NCBI GenBank assembly: GCA_019637615.1
Contig: JAHBVJ010000026.1
Span: forward strand, 62,001-126,000
Source: Anaerolineae bacterium
GTDB taxonomy: Bacteria > Chloroflexota > Anaerolineae > Aggregatilineales > UBA2796
Direction: 5' to 3'
DNA length: 64,000 nt
In this document: positions 1 to 8,572 of the stretch, piece by piece
Position numbering within the stretch: the stretch's first letter is position 1
Layout of the letters: every line of letters begins with the position of its first letter
Position numbers and translations under genes: made by a program
The notes under the pieces: model-generated
Seen by the model: only the letters and a program-made list of their open reading frames with translations
Database searches by the model: none
Told to the model about the DNA's origin: nothing

Positions 1-1
1 T

Positions 2-103
2 GGCCCGCTGCCCATTCTGAGCGTGGAAAATCCGACTCCGACTGAACTGCCGCTTGGAGATCAACCTAAACAGGCACCGACCTTCATCCCCGCGCGACGT
101 TGA
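2..103 (+). CDS. C-terminal end of an unidentified protein (cut by window edge)
   Basis: An open frame runs from the left edge to a TGA at 101-103 and gives the last 33 residues of a protein. The tail is rich in Pro, Thr and Leu (it contains ENPTPTELPLGDQPKQAP), which resembles the low-complexity tails of other secreted proteins in this window. No domain can be assigned. It is followed by a strong hairpin at 164-190, which fits the end of a transcription unit. The frame choice rests only on the clean stop and the Pro/Thr composition, so this is a moderate call. Confidence 0.45.
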   Translation, partial: GPLPILSVENPTPTELPLGDQPKQAPTFIPARR

Positions 104-163
104 ATAGTCACACCCTAACAGGTCTTTCGTAAATGAGGACGCTAACATCAGTCATGTGAGGTG

Positions 164-190
164 CAGGGGTAACGCGAGAAGTTACCCCTG
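164..190. terminator. Hairpin between convergent genes
   Basis: Perfect 10-bp inverted repeat CAGGGGTAAC / GTTACCCCTG with a 7-nt loop (174-180). It lies between the partial plus-strand gene and the 3' end of the minus-strand gene at 217. No clear T-run follows on either strand, so it may stabilise mRNA ends or terminate weakly in both directions. Confidence 0.5.
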
Positions 191-216
191 ACTATTCCAG
201 CCACCCTGATTGCGCG

Positions 217-1890
217 TCAGTTCTTCGCGCTGAACTGATCGATAATCGAGGTTAGGTCGCTCAAGGTTTGTGGCACAGCGATCTGCTGATAATCGGTTGG
301 CGCGTCCGCCCGCACGATGAACAGCGTCGGCACAGCGTTCAGCTTGAATTCAGAGGCCAGTTTGCGGTTCGCGTCGAGCACGCTGGTATATTTCCCGCTG
401 TCCATGCACGCCCGCAACGCGATCACGTCCAGCCCCGGAATGCGGCCTGCCTGCTGCGTGATCGTGTCTGCCGTCAGCGAGGGAATGCCAGTGGTGCGGT
501 GGATGTAAAATAGCAAATCGTGCATCTCTAGCTGCTTATTTTGTTCGCCCGCACACAGCGCCGCATACGAAGCCGTCGCCGCATACGCACCGCCGACTAC
601 CGTCAGATAGCGCAGTTCGAGGCTCACCTTGCCCTCGCGCACATAGCCCGTCACCAGATCGTGGATCAGCGGAGCCATCGTGCCGCATGGTTCGCAGCCA
701 TAATCCATGTAATCAACGATCTTCACGGGCGCGGTTGGCGAGCCGATAATGGGGGATCCATCGGCGGTATTGGTGACCGGAATCCCTTGCAGCGAGACGT
801 AATCGGGCGGGGCGATGCTGACCACCGTCGGCGTGACGGCGGAAACCGTGGTGCCGGAGTTTAGCTTGATCGAGGCGAGGATCGCGTCGAATATCGGGCG
901 CGTCTTACCTGCCAGCATCCCCGGCGTCGTCCAGCGGAAGATGTTCACCACTTTGCCATCTTGCGACAGAAAGGCCACGAAAATGAAGGTCTGCCAGTTG
1001 ATCGGATTGATGGTATTGACTTCGACCGCCTGAATTGTGCCATTCAGGACGATCATTTTGGTTGGTAGTGGCGAACCGAGGAAGGCCAACAAGGCTTCAT
1101 CGAGCTTGCCGCCTTCGGGCATCGGCACCGCGATCACTTGCAGCGCTGGACCGTTCACCAGTCCGCTGTCGCTGTACGGCGTGAGCGATTGATCGAAATA
1201 CGTCCGCGCATCGACGCCTTGTTCCTCTTGATCGCGCCAGTTATCGGGGATCGCGAACTGCACGCCGCCCTGTGGGAAACTGCTAGTTTGCGTGGTGATC
1301 ACGGGCGGGGTGTAATCTTTGGGGAGGATGAGGCTTGCTGACCGGATGACGGCGCTCTGAATCACGCTGAAATCGCCGTACTGATCGCTTGGCGAGTTGC
1401 CGACGAACGCCCCATAGCGACCATCCGGTAGCAGGAAGACGATCATTTCGCCGCGAATGCTCACGGTTTCATCCGCGCTGATCTTCACTTCGGATTCGAG
1501 TAGGAGCAACCACGCCTCTAGACCCGCGAAGGTGGTCGCCGCTGACTGTGTGACGGTGGCATTGGTGCCGCTGGAGAGCGACAGCGCCGCCGCGATCTGC
1601 TCATAAGTGGCGTCTTTGAGCAATCCCAGATCGCGGATCGGGTCGAAGATGCGCAGCGCCACGAACGGCTGCTTGATCGGATGCTCACTGGCCTGTGTGG
1701 GCGGCGAAAGATACATCTGCCCGGTGATGATTTGTTCGCCCCAGTCTGCCGGATAACCAACCGTGATGCCCATATCCCAGAACACCGCGATCTTGTTGGG
1801 CGTCTCGGTCGGAGTCTGGGCACGGCTCACCAATGGACTCCCGACCACCAGCACGCTAACGATCAGCAACGCAATCACAATACGACGCAT
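217..1890 (-). CDS. Secreted protein with C-terminal DsbA-like thioredoxin domain
   Basis: A 557-residue exported protein. The start is taken as the ATG at 1890, just inside an upstream in-frame GTG, with a GGATGGG-type Shine-Dalgarno. Residues 1-25 form a signal peptide ending near SRAQ. The first ~350 residues have no motif I recognise; they seem to hold two similar units around 'PADWGEQ' and 'PDNWRDQ', as in PsbP-like or lipoprotein folds. The last ~190 residues are a Thioredoxin_4/DsbA-like domain with the redox motif CEPC in 'DYGCEPCGTMAP' and the cis-Pro loop 'NAVPTLFI'. Further cysteines (ALCAGE, RACMDSG) match the helical insert of DsbA-type proteins. Likely role: extracytoplasmic thiol oxidation or reduction. 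It stands alone, convergent to the gene at the left edge. Confidence 0.8.
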   Translation of the reverse strand: MRRIVIALLIVSVLVVGSPLVSRAQTPTETPNKIAVFWDMGITVGYPADWGEQIITGQMYLSPPTQASEHPIKQPFVALRIFDPIRDLGLLKDATYEQIAAALSLSSGTNATVTQSAATTFAGLEAWLLLLESEVKISADETVSIRGEMIVFLLPDGRYGAFVGNSPSDQYGDFSVIQSAVIRSASLILPKDYTPPVITTQTSSFPQGGVQFAIPDNWRDQEEQGVDARTYFDQSLTPYSDSGLVNGPALQVIAVPMPEGGKLDEALLAFLGSPLPTKMIVLNGTIQAVEVNTINPINWQTFIFVAFLSQDGKVVNIFRWTTPGMLAGKTRPIFDAILASIKLNSGTTVSAVTPTVVSIAPPDYVSLQGIPVTNTADGSPIIGSPTAPVKIVDYMDYGCEPCGTMAPLIHDLVTGYVREGKVSLELRYLTVVGGAYAATASYAALCAGEQNKQLEMHDLLFYIHRTTGIPSLTADTITQQAGRIPGLDVIALRACMDSGKYTSVLDANRKLASEFKLNAVPTLFIVRADAPTDYQQIAVPQTLSDLTSIIDQFSAKN

Positions 1891-2030
1891 GGTCACATCC
1901 CATCCTAAACTTGACTCCGCATGATAGCGAACCCCCTCTTTGTTCGCAACCCTAGCGCGTTGCCTTGCGCGGCTGGATATGCCGCCGTTTTGCGGCCTCG
2001 TTAAGAGGTGAGAATTCGATTCAGCAGTGA

Positions 2031-2036
2031 TATAAT
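2031..2036 (+). promoter_or_regulatory. Putative -10 box of the beta-glucosidase promoter
   Basis: A perfect TATAAT at 2031-2036, 103 bp before the beta-glucosidase start. The -35 is poor (nothing close to TTGACA 16-18 bp upstream). Transcription would begin near 2043, directly in front of the LacI-type operator at 2051-2064. Confidence 0.45.
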
Positions 2037-2050
2037 TCAGGCAGAAGGTT

Positions 2051-2064
2051 TGAGAGCGCTCTCA
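2051..2064. promoter_or_regulatory. LacI-family operator (perfect palindrome)
   Basis: TGAGAGCGCTCTCA is a perfect 14-bp palindrome with the central CG typical of LacI/GalR-family operators. It sits just downstream of the TATAAT at 2031 and 75 bp before the beta-glucosidase start, a position suited to repression by blocking RNA polymerase. No LacI-family gene is in this window, so the regulator would act from elsewhere. Confidence 0.7.
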
Positions 2065-2138
2065 ATAAGCGCGATTGAGGTCAAAAACTCTGGGAATCCT
2101 CATATTTCCCTCAGCATTGGATGAAAGAAGGTTGGTAC

Positions 2139-3479
2139 ATGTCAGTTTCCTTTCCAAAAGAGTTTGTCTGGGGCACCGCGACGGCTTCGTATCAGATCGA
2201 AGGCGCAGTGCATGAAGATGGGCGCAGCGAATCGATCTGGGATCGCTTTTCGCGCACGCCCGGTAAGGTAGCCAACGGTGACACAGGTGATGTCGCCTGT
2301 GATCATTATCATCGGTATCCGCAAGACATCGCCCTGATGAAGGAGTTAGGCATCCCTGCCTATCGTCTGTCTATCGCGTGGCCTCGCGTCGTGCCGGATG
2401 GTAAGAAGCAGGTCAACGAACTTGGCCTCGCCTTCTATGATCGGCTGATTGATGATCTGCTGGCAGCGAATATCACGCCCTATGTGACGCTATATCACTG
2501 GGATTTGCCACAGGTGTTGGAAGATCAGGGCGGCTGGCTCAACCGCGACACCGCCGATCATTTCGTCACCTATACTGATGTGATCTCCAGAGCGCTAGGA
2601 GATCGAGTCAAAAACTGGATGACCTTCAACGAGCCGTTATGTACTGCCTATCTCGGTTATGGGATAGGCGTCCACGCACCGGGCATCGTAGATATGACGT
2701 TCGCCAAGGCAGTTACTGCGTCGCATGTGGTGAACTTAGCACATGGTAAAGCGGTGCGCGTGCTGCGTGAGAATGTCCCCGACGCGCAAGTTGGCATTGT
2801 CTTGAATATGTCGCCTGCCTATCCGTATACCGATTCGGAGGCTGACCGCCAAGCCGCGCGGATGAACGATGCTGCCAACAATCGCTGGTTCGCTGATCCA
2901 GTGCTGAAGGGTGAGTATCCGCCGGAAGTGCTCGAATTTATGGGAGCAAACGCCCCGAAGATCGAAGCGGGCGATATGGACATTATCCATGTGCCGCTGG
3001 ATTTTCTGGGGATCAACTACTATTTCCGCACCGTCGTGGCAGCCAGCAGCGATCCAAACAATCACGTTGGCGACGTTGTGCAGCTTCCAAACGTGGAGCG
3101 GACGGCGATGGACTGGGAAATCTATCCAGATGGATTACGCGTACTGCTAGAGCGTGTTCATCGCGATTATGATGTGAAAGCCATTTACATCACCGAGAAT
3201 GGCTGCGCGATGCCAGATGTAGTGGATGCGCAGGGTGAGGTGCATGATCCGCGCCGCATCCAATATTTGCACGACCATTTTGCTGCCGTGAAAAAGGCCA
3301 TCGATGCCGGTGTTCCCGTCAAAGGCTATTTCGCGTGGTCGCTGATGGATAACTTTGAGTGGTCATATGGTTATGATCGCCGCTTCGGGATCATCCACGT
3401 GGACTATGCCACACAAAAGCGCATCCCCAAGGATAGCTTCGCTTGGTTCAAATCCGTTATCCAGCAGAACGGCTTCTAA
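2139..3479 (+). CDS. bglA: GH1 family beta-glucosidase
   Basis: Hydrolyses terminal beta-linked sugars of cello-oligosaccharides or related glycosides in the cytoplasm by the retaining mechanism. The product is 446 residues, the usual GH1 length, with no signal peptide. The N-terminal signature 'FPKEFVWGTATASYQIEGA' is present. The acid/base Glu lies in 'TFNEP' (about residue 165) and the nucleophile Glu in 'ITENG' (about residue 353). The aglycone/-1 site motif 'FAWSLMDNFEWSYGY' is near the C terminus. The start is set at 2139 rather than 2121 because an AAAGAAGG Shine-Dalgarno lies 7 nt before it and the product then begins MSVSFP. It is monocistronic: a LacI-type operator lies upstream and a terminator hairpin at 3491-3515. 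bglA is used as a family symbol only. Confidence 0.95.
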   Translation: MSVSFPKEFVWGTATASYQIEGAVHEDGRSESIWDRFSRTPGKVANGDTGDVACDHYHRYPQDIALMKELGIPAYRLSIAWPRVVPDGKKQVNELGLAFYDRLIDDLLAANITPYVTLYHWDLPQVLEDQGGWLNRDTADHFVTYTDVISRALGDRVKNWMTFNEPLCTAYLGYGIGVHAPGIVDMTFAKAVTASHVVNLAHGKAVRVLRENVPDAQVGIVLNMSPAYPYTDSEADRQAARMNDAANNRWFADPVLKGEYPPEVLEFMGANAPKIEAGDMDIIHVPLDFLGINYYFRTVVAASSDPNNHVGDVVQLPNVERTAMDWEIYPDGLRVLLERVHRDYDVKAIYITENGCAMPDVVDAQGEVHDPRRIQYLHDHFAAVKKAIDAGVPVKGYFAWSLMDNFEWSYGYDRRFGIIHVDYATQKRIPKDSFAWFKSVIQQNGF

Positions 3480-3490
3480 TGGCGGGCTAT

Positions 3491-3519
3491 TTACCCCTCG
3501 TTAGCCGAGGGGTAATTTA
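3491..3519 (+). terminator. Terminator after beta-glucosidase
   Basis: Perfect 10-bp stem TTACCCCTCG / CGAGGGGTAA (3491-3500 and 3506-3515) with a 5-nt loop, followed by TTTATT. It begins 11 bp after the stop codon. Confidence 0.75.
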
Positions 3520-3637
3520 TTCCTATCGCCTTCATTCACTTGACGAGTATTGGCAAGAGCCGCCTGCGAAGTTTCCCAACATTCTACCGAAAAATCGCTA
3601 CAATTGGCACATACGCTCGGCTAGAGGCACAGGTGAA

Positions 3638-4261
3638 ATGCGTAATCTTTTCGATGCTCTCCGCAACATTGTAGAGCGCACCCACGATAAACGACGCGAT
3701 GACGAAGCGCAGATCAACGCGGCGCTTGAAGTCTTCGAGAACCGCATGGATATTTTGCTGCGGCACGCCGAGCAGTCGATGGCCTATGAAGACGCCTTAA
3801 ACGTCAATTTTGAGCGGTTAGAAGGCGAACTGAATATGCTGCGCGAGATGGTCGAGAAATGTATCGACGTGGGGCAAGATCGCGACGCGTTGGAATATCT
3901 GCGGCTGGCGGTGCGGCTGCGTCCTCAGCGCGATCTGGTGGCTTATGAACTCAACGCTTTTCATGCTGTCTCCGATGCGCTCGTGACTAAGGTCAACATC
4001 CTCGTTGGGCATATCGATGAGGCGCGCGAATACGCCCGTAACCAGCATTGGAGTCCCGCCAAAGCCGAATATCTCGACTCGACGCTGAACAAGTTAACAC
4101 GTTACTTTGTGATGTTGGAACGGGTAACGGTGGCGCGGCGCAAAACGCTCAATGACCGCCTCGTCGCTAAACTCGCAGACGTGATCGATGATCGTCGGCT
4201 TGATCTCGAATTGGCGACTTATATTTTGCAGCGCCGCCGTGCCTTGAACGCAGGCGCGTGA
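3638..4261 (+). CDS. Conserved helical protein of unknown function
   Basis: I do not recognise this protein. The product is 207 residues, cytoplasmic, charged and almost entirely predicted helix, with long heptad-like stretches (for example 'ALEVFENRMDILLRHAEQ' and 'RLEGELNMLREMVEKC') that suggest a coiled coil or helical bundle. The middle part ('DALEYLRLAVRLRPQRDL') looks vaguely TPR-like. The start is placed at ATG 3638 with AGGTG just upstream, because the open frame upstream of it crosses the terminator of the previous gene. A TACAAT at 3599-3604 could be its -10 box. It converges on rsfS across the hairpin at 4271-4289. Confidence 0.7.
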   Translation: MRNLFDALRNIVERTHDKRRDDEAQINAALEVFENRMDILLRHAEQSMAYEDALNVNFERLEGELNMLREMVEKCIDVGQDRDALEYLRLAVRLRPQRDLVAYELNAFHAVSDALVTKVNILVGHIDEAREYARNQHWSPAKAEYLDSTLNKLTRYFVMLERVTVARRKTLNDRLVAKLADVIDDRRLDLELATYILQRRRALNAGA

Positions 4262-4270
4262 GGGGAATGG

Positions 4271-4289
4271 GGGCGAGTTGCCCTCGCCC
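4271..4289. terminator. Hairpin between convergent genes
   Basis: Stem GGGCGAG / CTCGCCC with a 5-nt loop, placed between the ends of the helical protein gene and rsfS. It abuts the rsfS stop codon and could serve both strands. There is no long T-run. Confidence 0.45.
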
Positions 4290-4637
4290 TTACTGCATCC
4301 GGACGACGACGTTGGCGTCCGCCCACAGCGATTCCAGCTCGTAATAGCTGCGAAGCTGCGATGAAAACAGATGGACAACCACATCGCCGTAGTCCATCAG
4401 TACCCAACCTGTCGGCCCTTGACCCTCTTGACGGTTCGGGATCTGCTGGGTGGCTTCCTTAACCTTTTCGCGGATATTATCGCTGATGGCATTCAACTGG
4501 CGTTCGTTGGTGCCCGTCGCGATCACGAAATAATCCGCGATGGGCGATACCGCTTGCAAATCCAGCATCACGATGTCTTCGCCCTTTTTATCACTGATTG
4601 CGTCCATGATCAGACGCGCTAACTCGTTTGATTCCAA
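4290..4637 (-). CDS. rsfS: Ribosomal silencing factor RsfS
   Basis: Binds ribosomal protein uL14 on the large subunit and blocks subunit joining during starvation or stationary phase. The 115-residue product has the expected family length. It carries the typical N-terminal 'AISDKKGEDIVMLDL' stretch, the 'ADYFVIATGTNERQLNAI' core and the C-terminal 'GWVLMDYGDVVVHLF' motif. It is a single gene here, convergent to the helical protein gene and followed on the same strand, upstream, by nothing until the XRE regulator's 3' end. In many genomes rsfS neighbours nadD; nadD is not seen here. Confidence 0.93.
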   Translation of the reverse strand: MESNELARLIMDAISDKKGEDIVMLDLQAVSPIADYFVIATGTNERQLNAISDNIREKVKEATQQIPNRQEGQGPTGWVLMDYGDVVVHLFSSQLRSYYELESLWADANVVVRMQ

Positions 4638-4742
4638 ACCACCACTCCATACATTAAGGGATTGTGGTCTTATTCTACAATAGGAACAGAGGTGCGTATA
4701 TGCTCAATTTGAGGGGATTAGGATTACTCACAGGGTGTTTAG

Positions 4743-7304
4743 TTATTCCAGTTTGAGGGCGTAGGCCAGCACATCGTCAACCGACATCGCCCTGCCTGAT
4801 GTCAGTGCGCGCTCAACATCAGCATTTGTCAGTCTCGCCCGCGCGGTACTGATCGCTTGCTCGACGTGCGCTTGTGTCTGCGCGTTCCTACTGATGCTTG
4901 TGTGCGCATACAGCTCAGATACACAGCCGAACAGCGTTACAGCCTGTTCCGCCCTGTCCCGTGCGGCTTGAGCGATGATTACGCCATCTAGACAATGTAA
5001 TACTTCCGGTGGGATATAAGGCCCACGCTTCAATATAATGGCGGTCTGGTGACGATGCATTGTCATATAGACCTCTAGAAACGCGTGAAAATTGCGCATA
5101 CTGGTGCTAATCTCGCCGCGCGCCAAAGCCAAATGTCCCTGCCATGCGAGGATGGAGACATGTCCAGAAGGGTTACCGATCTCGTCATATAGCGTCAACG
5201 CTTCCTCGAAATAGGTTTCGGCTTGTTCCAGATCGCCGAGCGCGAAGACCACTGCGCCAAGTTGTTGCAGCCAATCCGCGATCCCCACACGGTTGCCGAT
5301 TGCGCGGGAGAGAGCCACACTTTCCGCAATCAAGGGGTAGGCATCTGCTAAACGCCCATCTTGAAGTGCCATGCGTCCAAGGTTGCCTAACGGATAAGCG
5401 ATTTTGTCCACGTTACCTAGCTCTCGGAATAAGCGCAGACTCTTGTGAAAATGCAACGCCGCTTCTTCATTGCGTCCAATAGTCCTCAGTCGGTCACCAA
5501 AGAGATAGTGCAAATTCGCTAGGTGTTCAACCTGCCATCCGTCGCCCATCTCAGTCCAGATTGACATCAGTTCTTCGAAAACCACATCGGCTTCTGCCAA
5601 TGGTGTGGCTTGAAGAAGACACGTCAGGGCTTCGGTTAAGGTAGTCGGGTCTCCGAGTCGTCGCGCCATGTCGAGTGCGCGTTGTAGGAACCCAAACGAT
5701 TCGGTATAACGGGCTTGTATCCCATAACATACTGCCCCACAAACCAACACCTGACATAAAGGAACGCTATCCGCTTCTTCGGCTGCTTGAAATGACGCCA
5801 ATATCCAGCGTTCGGACTCTTGCCAATAACCGCGCCGCTGCCAGAAATAAAACAGACTGTGTACCATGTGCCGCGCCACATTGATCGCGCCAATTTCCAG
5901 CGCAAACGACATCGCCGTACGCAGATTGTCGTGTTCTTGATCCAGCCGTGCAAAAGCAGCGACTGCCTCTGCACGCCCGATCTGCGCCCCGAAGCGTTCG
6001 GCTAACTGCTGATACACGGCGCAATGTCGCTGCCGGATTTCTGGCGTCAAGCCAGCGCTGTGAAGTTTATCGGCAGCGTACTGTCTCGTTAGCTCGTGGA
6101 GGTCGTAACGTCCCTGATCCGTGACGCGCACCAACGACTTCTCGACCAGTGTGCGCATCATCGGCAGTGTCGTACCAGCGATCAGCGCGGACTCGTCAGC
6201 AGTCCAACCACCGCGAAATACCGAGAGCTTCATCAAGACTATTTGCTCTGCGGTTGAGAGCAATTTCCATGAATGGTCAAACACCGCTCGAACACTACGA
6301 TGACGTTCTGGCACGTTGCGCACTGTCGCCGCCAAGAAATCGATGTCGTGACGGATATGTTCCGCGATCTGCTCGCAGGATAGGTAAGGTGTCCAACTGG
6401 CAGCGAGTTCAATAGCCAGTGGCAAGTGCATGACCAATGTACAGATCGCATCTATTGCCGCTTGTTGACTTGTCCCGTCGAAAGTGGGCAATGTGCGGCG
6501 TGCGGTGCGCTCGAACAGTTCCGCCGCTTGCCGCGCGTCCATCTCCGGCACCACATAGAGCCATTCTTCCGCCAGTTGCAGCCGTTCCCGCGAGGTCACC
6601 AGCAGTTTGAGCGCTGTTGTACTTGCCAGCACTTCTGATAGCCATGTGATGCCATCTCCGAATTGCTCGCAGTTATCCAAGACCAGCAGCATCGATTTCG
6701 TCCGCAAATAGCTGATCAACTGCGCTTCTACCGAGCCACTCAAGGTTAGTCGTAAGCTCTGCGCAATCGCACCGGGAATCAACGCCGCGTCCGTCAGCGT
6801 CGCCAGCGACACAAACACCGCGCCATCGCTGAATATGTCAACCAAGGCGCGCGTGGCTTGCACGGCAAGACGCGTTTTCCCGATTCCGCCGGAACCAACC
6901 AGCGTCAATAAGCGGCAGTTGGGATCAGCGAGATGATGGACGATCTGAGAGAGTTCGGCCTGTCGTCCGATAAACGGCGTTGGCTGTGTGGGCAAGCTAA
7001 AGCGCAGTGTGCTAGGGACGGTTGTGGATGTGCTATGTAGCTGATCGTTGGTTAAACCCATCAGCGCATCCAACGGACGTATTCCGCGCGCACATTCGAT
7101 GAACCGTTCACGCCATTCCAACGGGATACGAAGTGCTTCCGATAGCAGTGCGGCTAATTCACGTGAGGGACGGCGCTCGTCGGTTTCGATCTTTTTGATC
7201 ATGACCAATCCGCACGCCGACTGCTCCGCGAGATCACGCTGAGTCATATCGTACGCTTTGCGGCGTCGGCTGACCCATTCGCCAAAAGAAAATGTATCGA
7301 GCAT
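4743..7304 (-). CDS. XRE-type HTH regulator with STAND NTPase and TPR domains
   Basis: An 853-residue multidomain regulator of the AfsR/SARP-like or NB-ARC type. Residues ~8-65 are an XRE helix-turn-helix ('MTQRDLAEQSACGLVMIKKIE'). From ~105 follows an NTPase with the entry motif 'PTPFIGRQAEL', Walker A 'GSGGIGKTRLA', Walker B 'LLVLDNCEQF' and sensor-like 'LLVTSRERL'. A winged-helix region ('LSVFRGGWTADESALIAG') follows. From ~430 to the end there are TPR-like helical repeats ('LGNLGRMALQDGRLADAYPL'). Family knowledge suggests nucleotide-dependent oligomerisation after a ligand binds the repeats. The target genes are unknown. It diverges from the small ORF and acetyltransferase genes at 7409-8089, which are candidate targets by position only. 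Confidence 0.88.
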   Translation of the reverse strand: MLDTFSFGEWVSRRRKAYDMTQRDLAEQSACGLVMIKKIETDERRPSRELAALLSEALRIPLEWRERFIECARGIRPLDALMGLTNDQLHSTSTTVPSTLRFSLPTQPTPFIGRQAELSQIVHHLADPNCRLLTLVGSGGIGKTRLAVQATRALVDIFSDGAVFVSLATLTDAALIPGAIAQSLRLTLSGSVEAQLISYLRTKSMLLVLDNCEQFGDGITWLSEVLASTTALKLLVTSRERLQLAEEWLYVVPEMDARQAAELFERTARRTLPTFDGTSQQAAIDAICTLVMHLPLAIELAASWTPYLSCEQIAEHIRHDIDFLAATVRNVPERHRSVRAVFDHSWKLLSTAEQIVLMKLSVFRGGWTADESALIAGTTLPMMRTLVEKSLVRVTDQGRYDLHELTRQYAADKLHSAGLTPEIRQRHCAVYQQLAERFGAQIGRAEAVAAFARLDQEHDNLRTAMSFALEIGAINVARHMVHSLFYFWQRRGYWQESERWILASFQAAEEADSVPLCQVLVCGAVCYGIQARYTESFGFLQRALDMARRLGDPTTLTEALTCLLQATPLAEADVVFEELMSIWTEMGDGWQVEHLANLHYLFGDRLRTIGRNEEAALHFHKSLRLFRELGNVDKIAYPLGNLGRMALQDGRLADAYPLIAESVALSRAIGNRVGIADWLQQLGAVVFALGDLEQAETYFEEALTLYDEIGNPSGHVSILAWQGHLALARGEISTSMRNFHAFLEVYMTMHRHQTAIILKRGPYIPPEVLHCLDGVIIAQAARDRAEQAVTLFGCVSELYAHTSISRNAQTQAHVEQAISTARARLTNADVERALTSGRAMSVDDVLAYALKLE

Positions 7305-7408
7305 CCGCGTCTGTATCCCTTTTTGTATCCCCTATTGTACACGACAAGGATACCAAGCTAGAGACGATTTCGAGTTCAATCAGGGCATGTAATTAAGCGA
7401 GGTACAGC

Positions 7409-7528
7409 ATGAACAAATCACCACGAACTCCCAGCGCACATCGATGGCTAACCCGCCTGTTAATCTGCGTGCTGGCGACAGCATTGAAGATTTCGCCAGC
7501 GGAAGCCAGCGCCATTCTCGATTCGTAA
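7409..7528 (+). CDS. Possible small exported or membrane peptide (39 aa)
   Basis: A short ORF with ATG at 7409, a GAGG Shine-Dalgarno 7 nt upstream and TAA at 7526. It has a basic N terminus (KSPRTPSAHR) and a hydrophobic segment 'LLICVLATALKI' ending in 'SPAEAS', like a signal peptide. It ends 36 bp before the GNAT gene, in the intergenic region between the large XRE regulator and the acetyltransferase. It could be a leader peptide, a small membrane protein or a remnant of a secreted protein. Evidence is limited to the ribosome site and composition. Confidence 0.35.
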   Translation: MNKSPRTPSAHRWLTRLLICVLATALKISPAEASAILDS

Positions 7529-7564
7529 GATCGCATTCTAAACGCCCAAATAAGGAGCTAGGCC

Positions 7565-8089
7565 ATGAACATGTTGAAACATGCGACCAGCAACGTCGCC
7601 GCGAGTCCCAACCGAACGCCACTCGCCATCGTACCAGCCCAGTTAGAAGATTGCGAAACCGTGATCGCGCTGTTCGGGGCGTTGCATCATTACAACAGTT
7701 CCCTCGATCCACACTTTGCCCTCTCGGACGAATGGGAATCACTGCTGCGCCACGATTTTTGCAAAACGTACCAGCAACCGGAAAAACAGTGGCTGCTCGT
7801 TAAGGTCGGTAGCCAAACAGTCGGTTTGCTCATCGCCGCAATCCACACCGACTCGCCGTTGTTCCGGCATCGTCAATGGGTCGAGGTTGAGGCGTTGTAC
7901 GTCGCGCCGACCCATCGCGGGCAAGGTGTGGCGCATGAGCTGCTCAATCAAGCCTATGCGTGGGCAGCCAGCAAGGGACTCCGCCGCGTGCAGTTGTATG
8001 TGACAGCGACCAATGAACGCGCCCGCTCCGTCTATACCGAGCAAGGATTTGCCATCACACAAGCCATCATGCGCAAAACCCTGAGCTAA
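7565..8089 (+). CDS. GNAT family N-acetyltransferase
   Basis: A 174-residue acetyl-CoA-dependent N-acetyltransferase of unknown substrate. The acetyl-CoA binding loop is visible as 'VAPTHRGQGVAHELL' (Q/RxxGxG/A type). It is preceded by the strand 'VEVEALYV' and followed by the C-terminal motif 'NERARSVYTEQGF', both typical of GNAT. About 20 residues before the fold are extra. The start at 7565 has a good AAGGAG 7 nt upstream. It lies 47 bp before the PPOX-family gene on the same strand, so the two are probably co-transcribed. Confidence 0.88.
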   Translation: MNMLKHATSNVAASPNRTPLAIVPAQLEDCETVIALFGALHHYNSSLDPHFALSDEWESLLRHDFCKTYQQPEKQWLLVKVGSQTVGLLIAAIHTDSPLFRHRQWVEVEALYVAPTHRGQGVAHELLNQAYAWAASKGLRRVQLYVTATNERARSVYTEQGFAITQAIMRKTLS

Positions 8090-8136
8090 TCACCGAACTA
8101 GCTATTTCGAGCAATTCACACGAAGGAGAGACTATC

Positions 8137-8514
8137 ATGACAATCGCTACCTTTGAAGCGATGCGCATCCATGAAATCGTCAATCTGACCACGTTCCGCA
8201 AAAATGGTCAGGCCGTAGCCACGCCCGTATCCTTGAGCCAAGCCGATGGAAAATTGTATATCGTCACGGGGGTCAACACGGGCAAGATCAAGCGGCTGCG
8301 CCATAATCCGCATATCCAGATCACGCCGTGTGACTGGAAAGGCAACCCGCTCGGAGATACCTTCGACGCTCAAGCACGTATCTTGTCCAAAAACGAGTCG
8401 AGAACGGTCAGCAAACGGGCGAAATTCGGCGTGCCCGCGCCCGTGATGTTCATTTTCAACCGTCTGCGCGATCTGCGTGAGGGCGGCAATATCTACGTGG
8501 AAATTTGCTTATAA
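8137..8514 (+). CDS. PPOX-class (F420/flavin-dependent) oxidoreductase-like protein
   Basis: A 125-residue split-barrel protein related to the pyridoxamine 5'-phosphate oxidase superfamily, in particular the small 'PPOX class F420-dependent' group. The pattern 'NLTTFRKNGQAVATPVSL' followed by 'LYIVTGVNTGKIKRLRHNP' matches the conserved cofactor-binding start of that group, where the basic 'GKIKRLRHNP' contacts the cofactor phosphate. Cofactor (F420, FMN or heme) and substrate cannot be told from sequence. AAGGAGA lies 8 nt before the ATG. Probably co-transcribed with the GNAT gene; convergent with prfA. Confidence 0.82.
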   Translation: MTIATFEAMRIHEIVNLTTFRKNGQAVATPVSLSQADGKLYIVTGVNTGKIKRLRHNPHIQITPCDWKGNPLGDTFDAQARILSKNESRTVSKRAKFGVPAPVMFIFNRLRDLREGGNIYVEICL

Positions 8515-8528
8515 TCAGCGGCAAAGTC

Positions 8529-8552
8529 TGCCCGCCGAGCGATCAGCGGGCA
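8529..8552. terminator. Hairpin between PPOX gene and prfA
   Basis: Stem TGCCCGC / GCGGGCA (8529-8535, 8546-8552) with a 10-nt loop, between two convergent genes. No T-run, so termination is only inferred from position. Confidence 0.35.
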
Positions 8553-8572
8553 ACTCATCACTAGCCAGCCGT

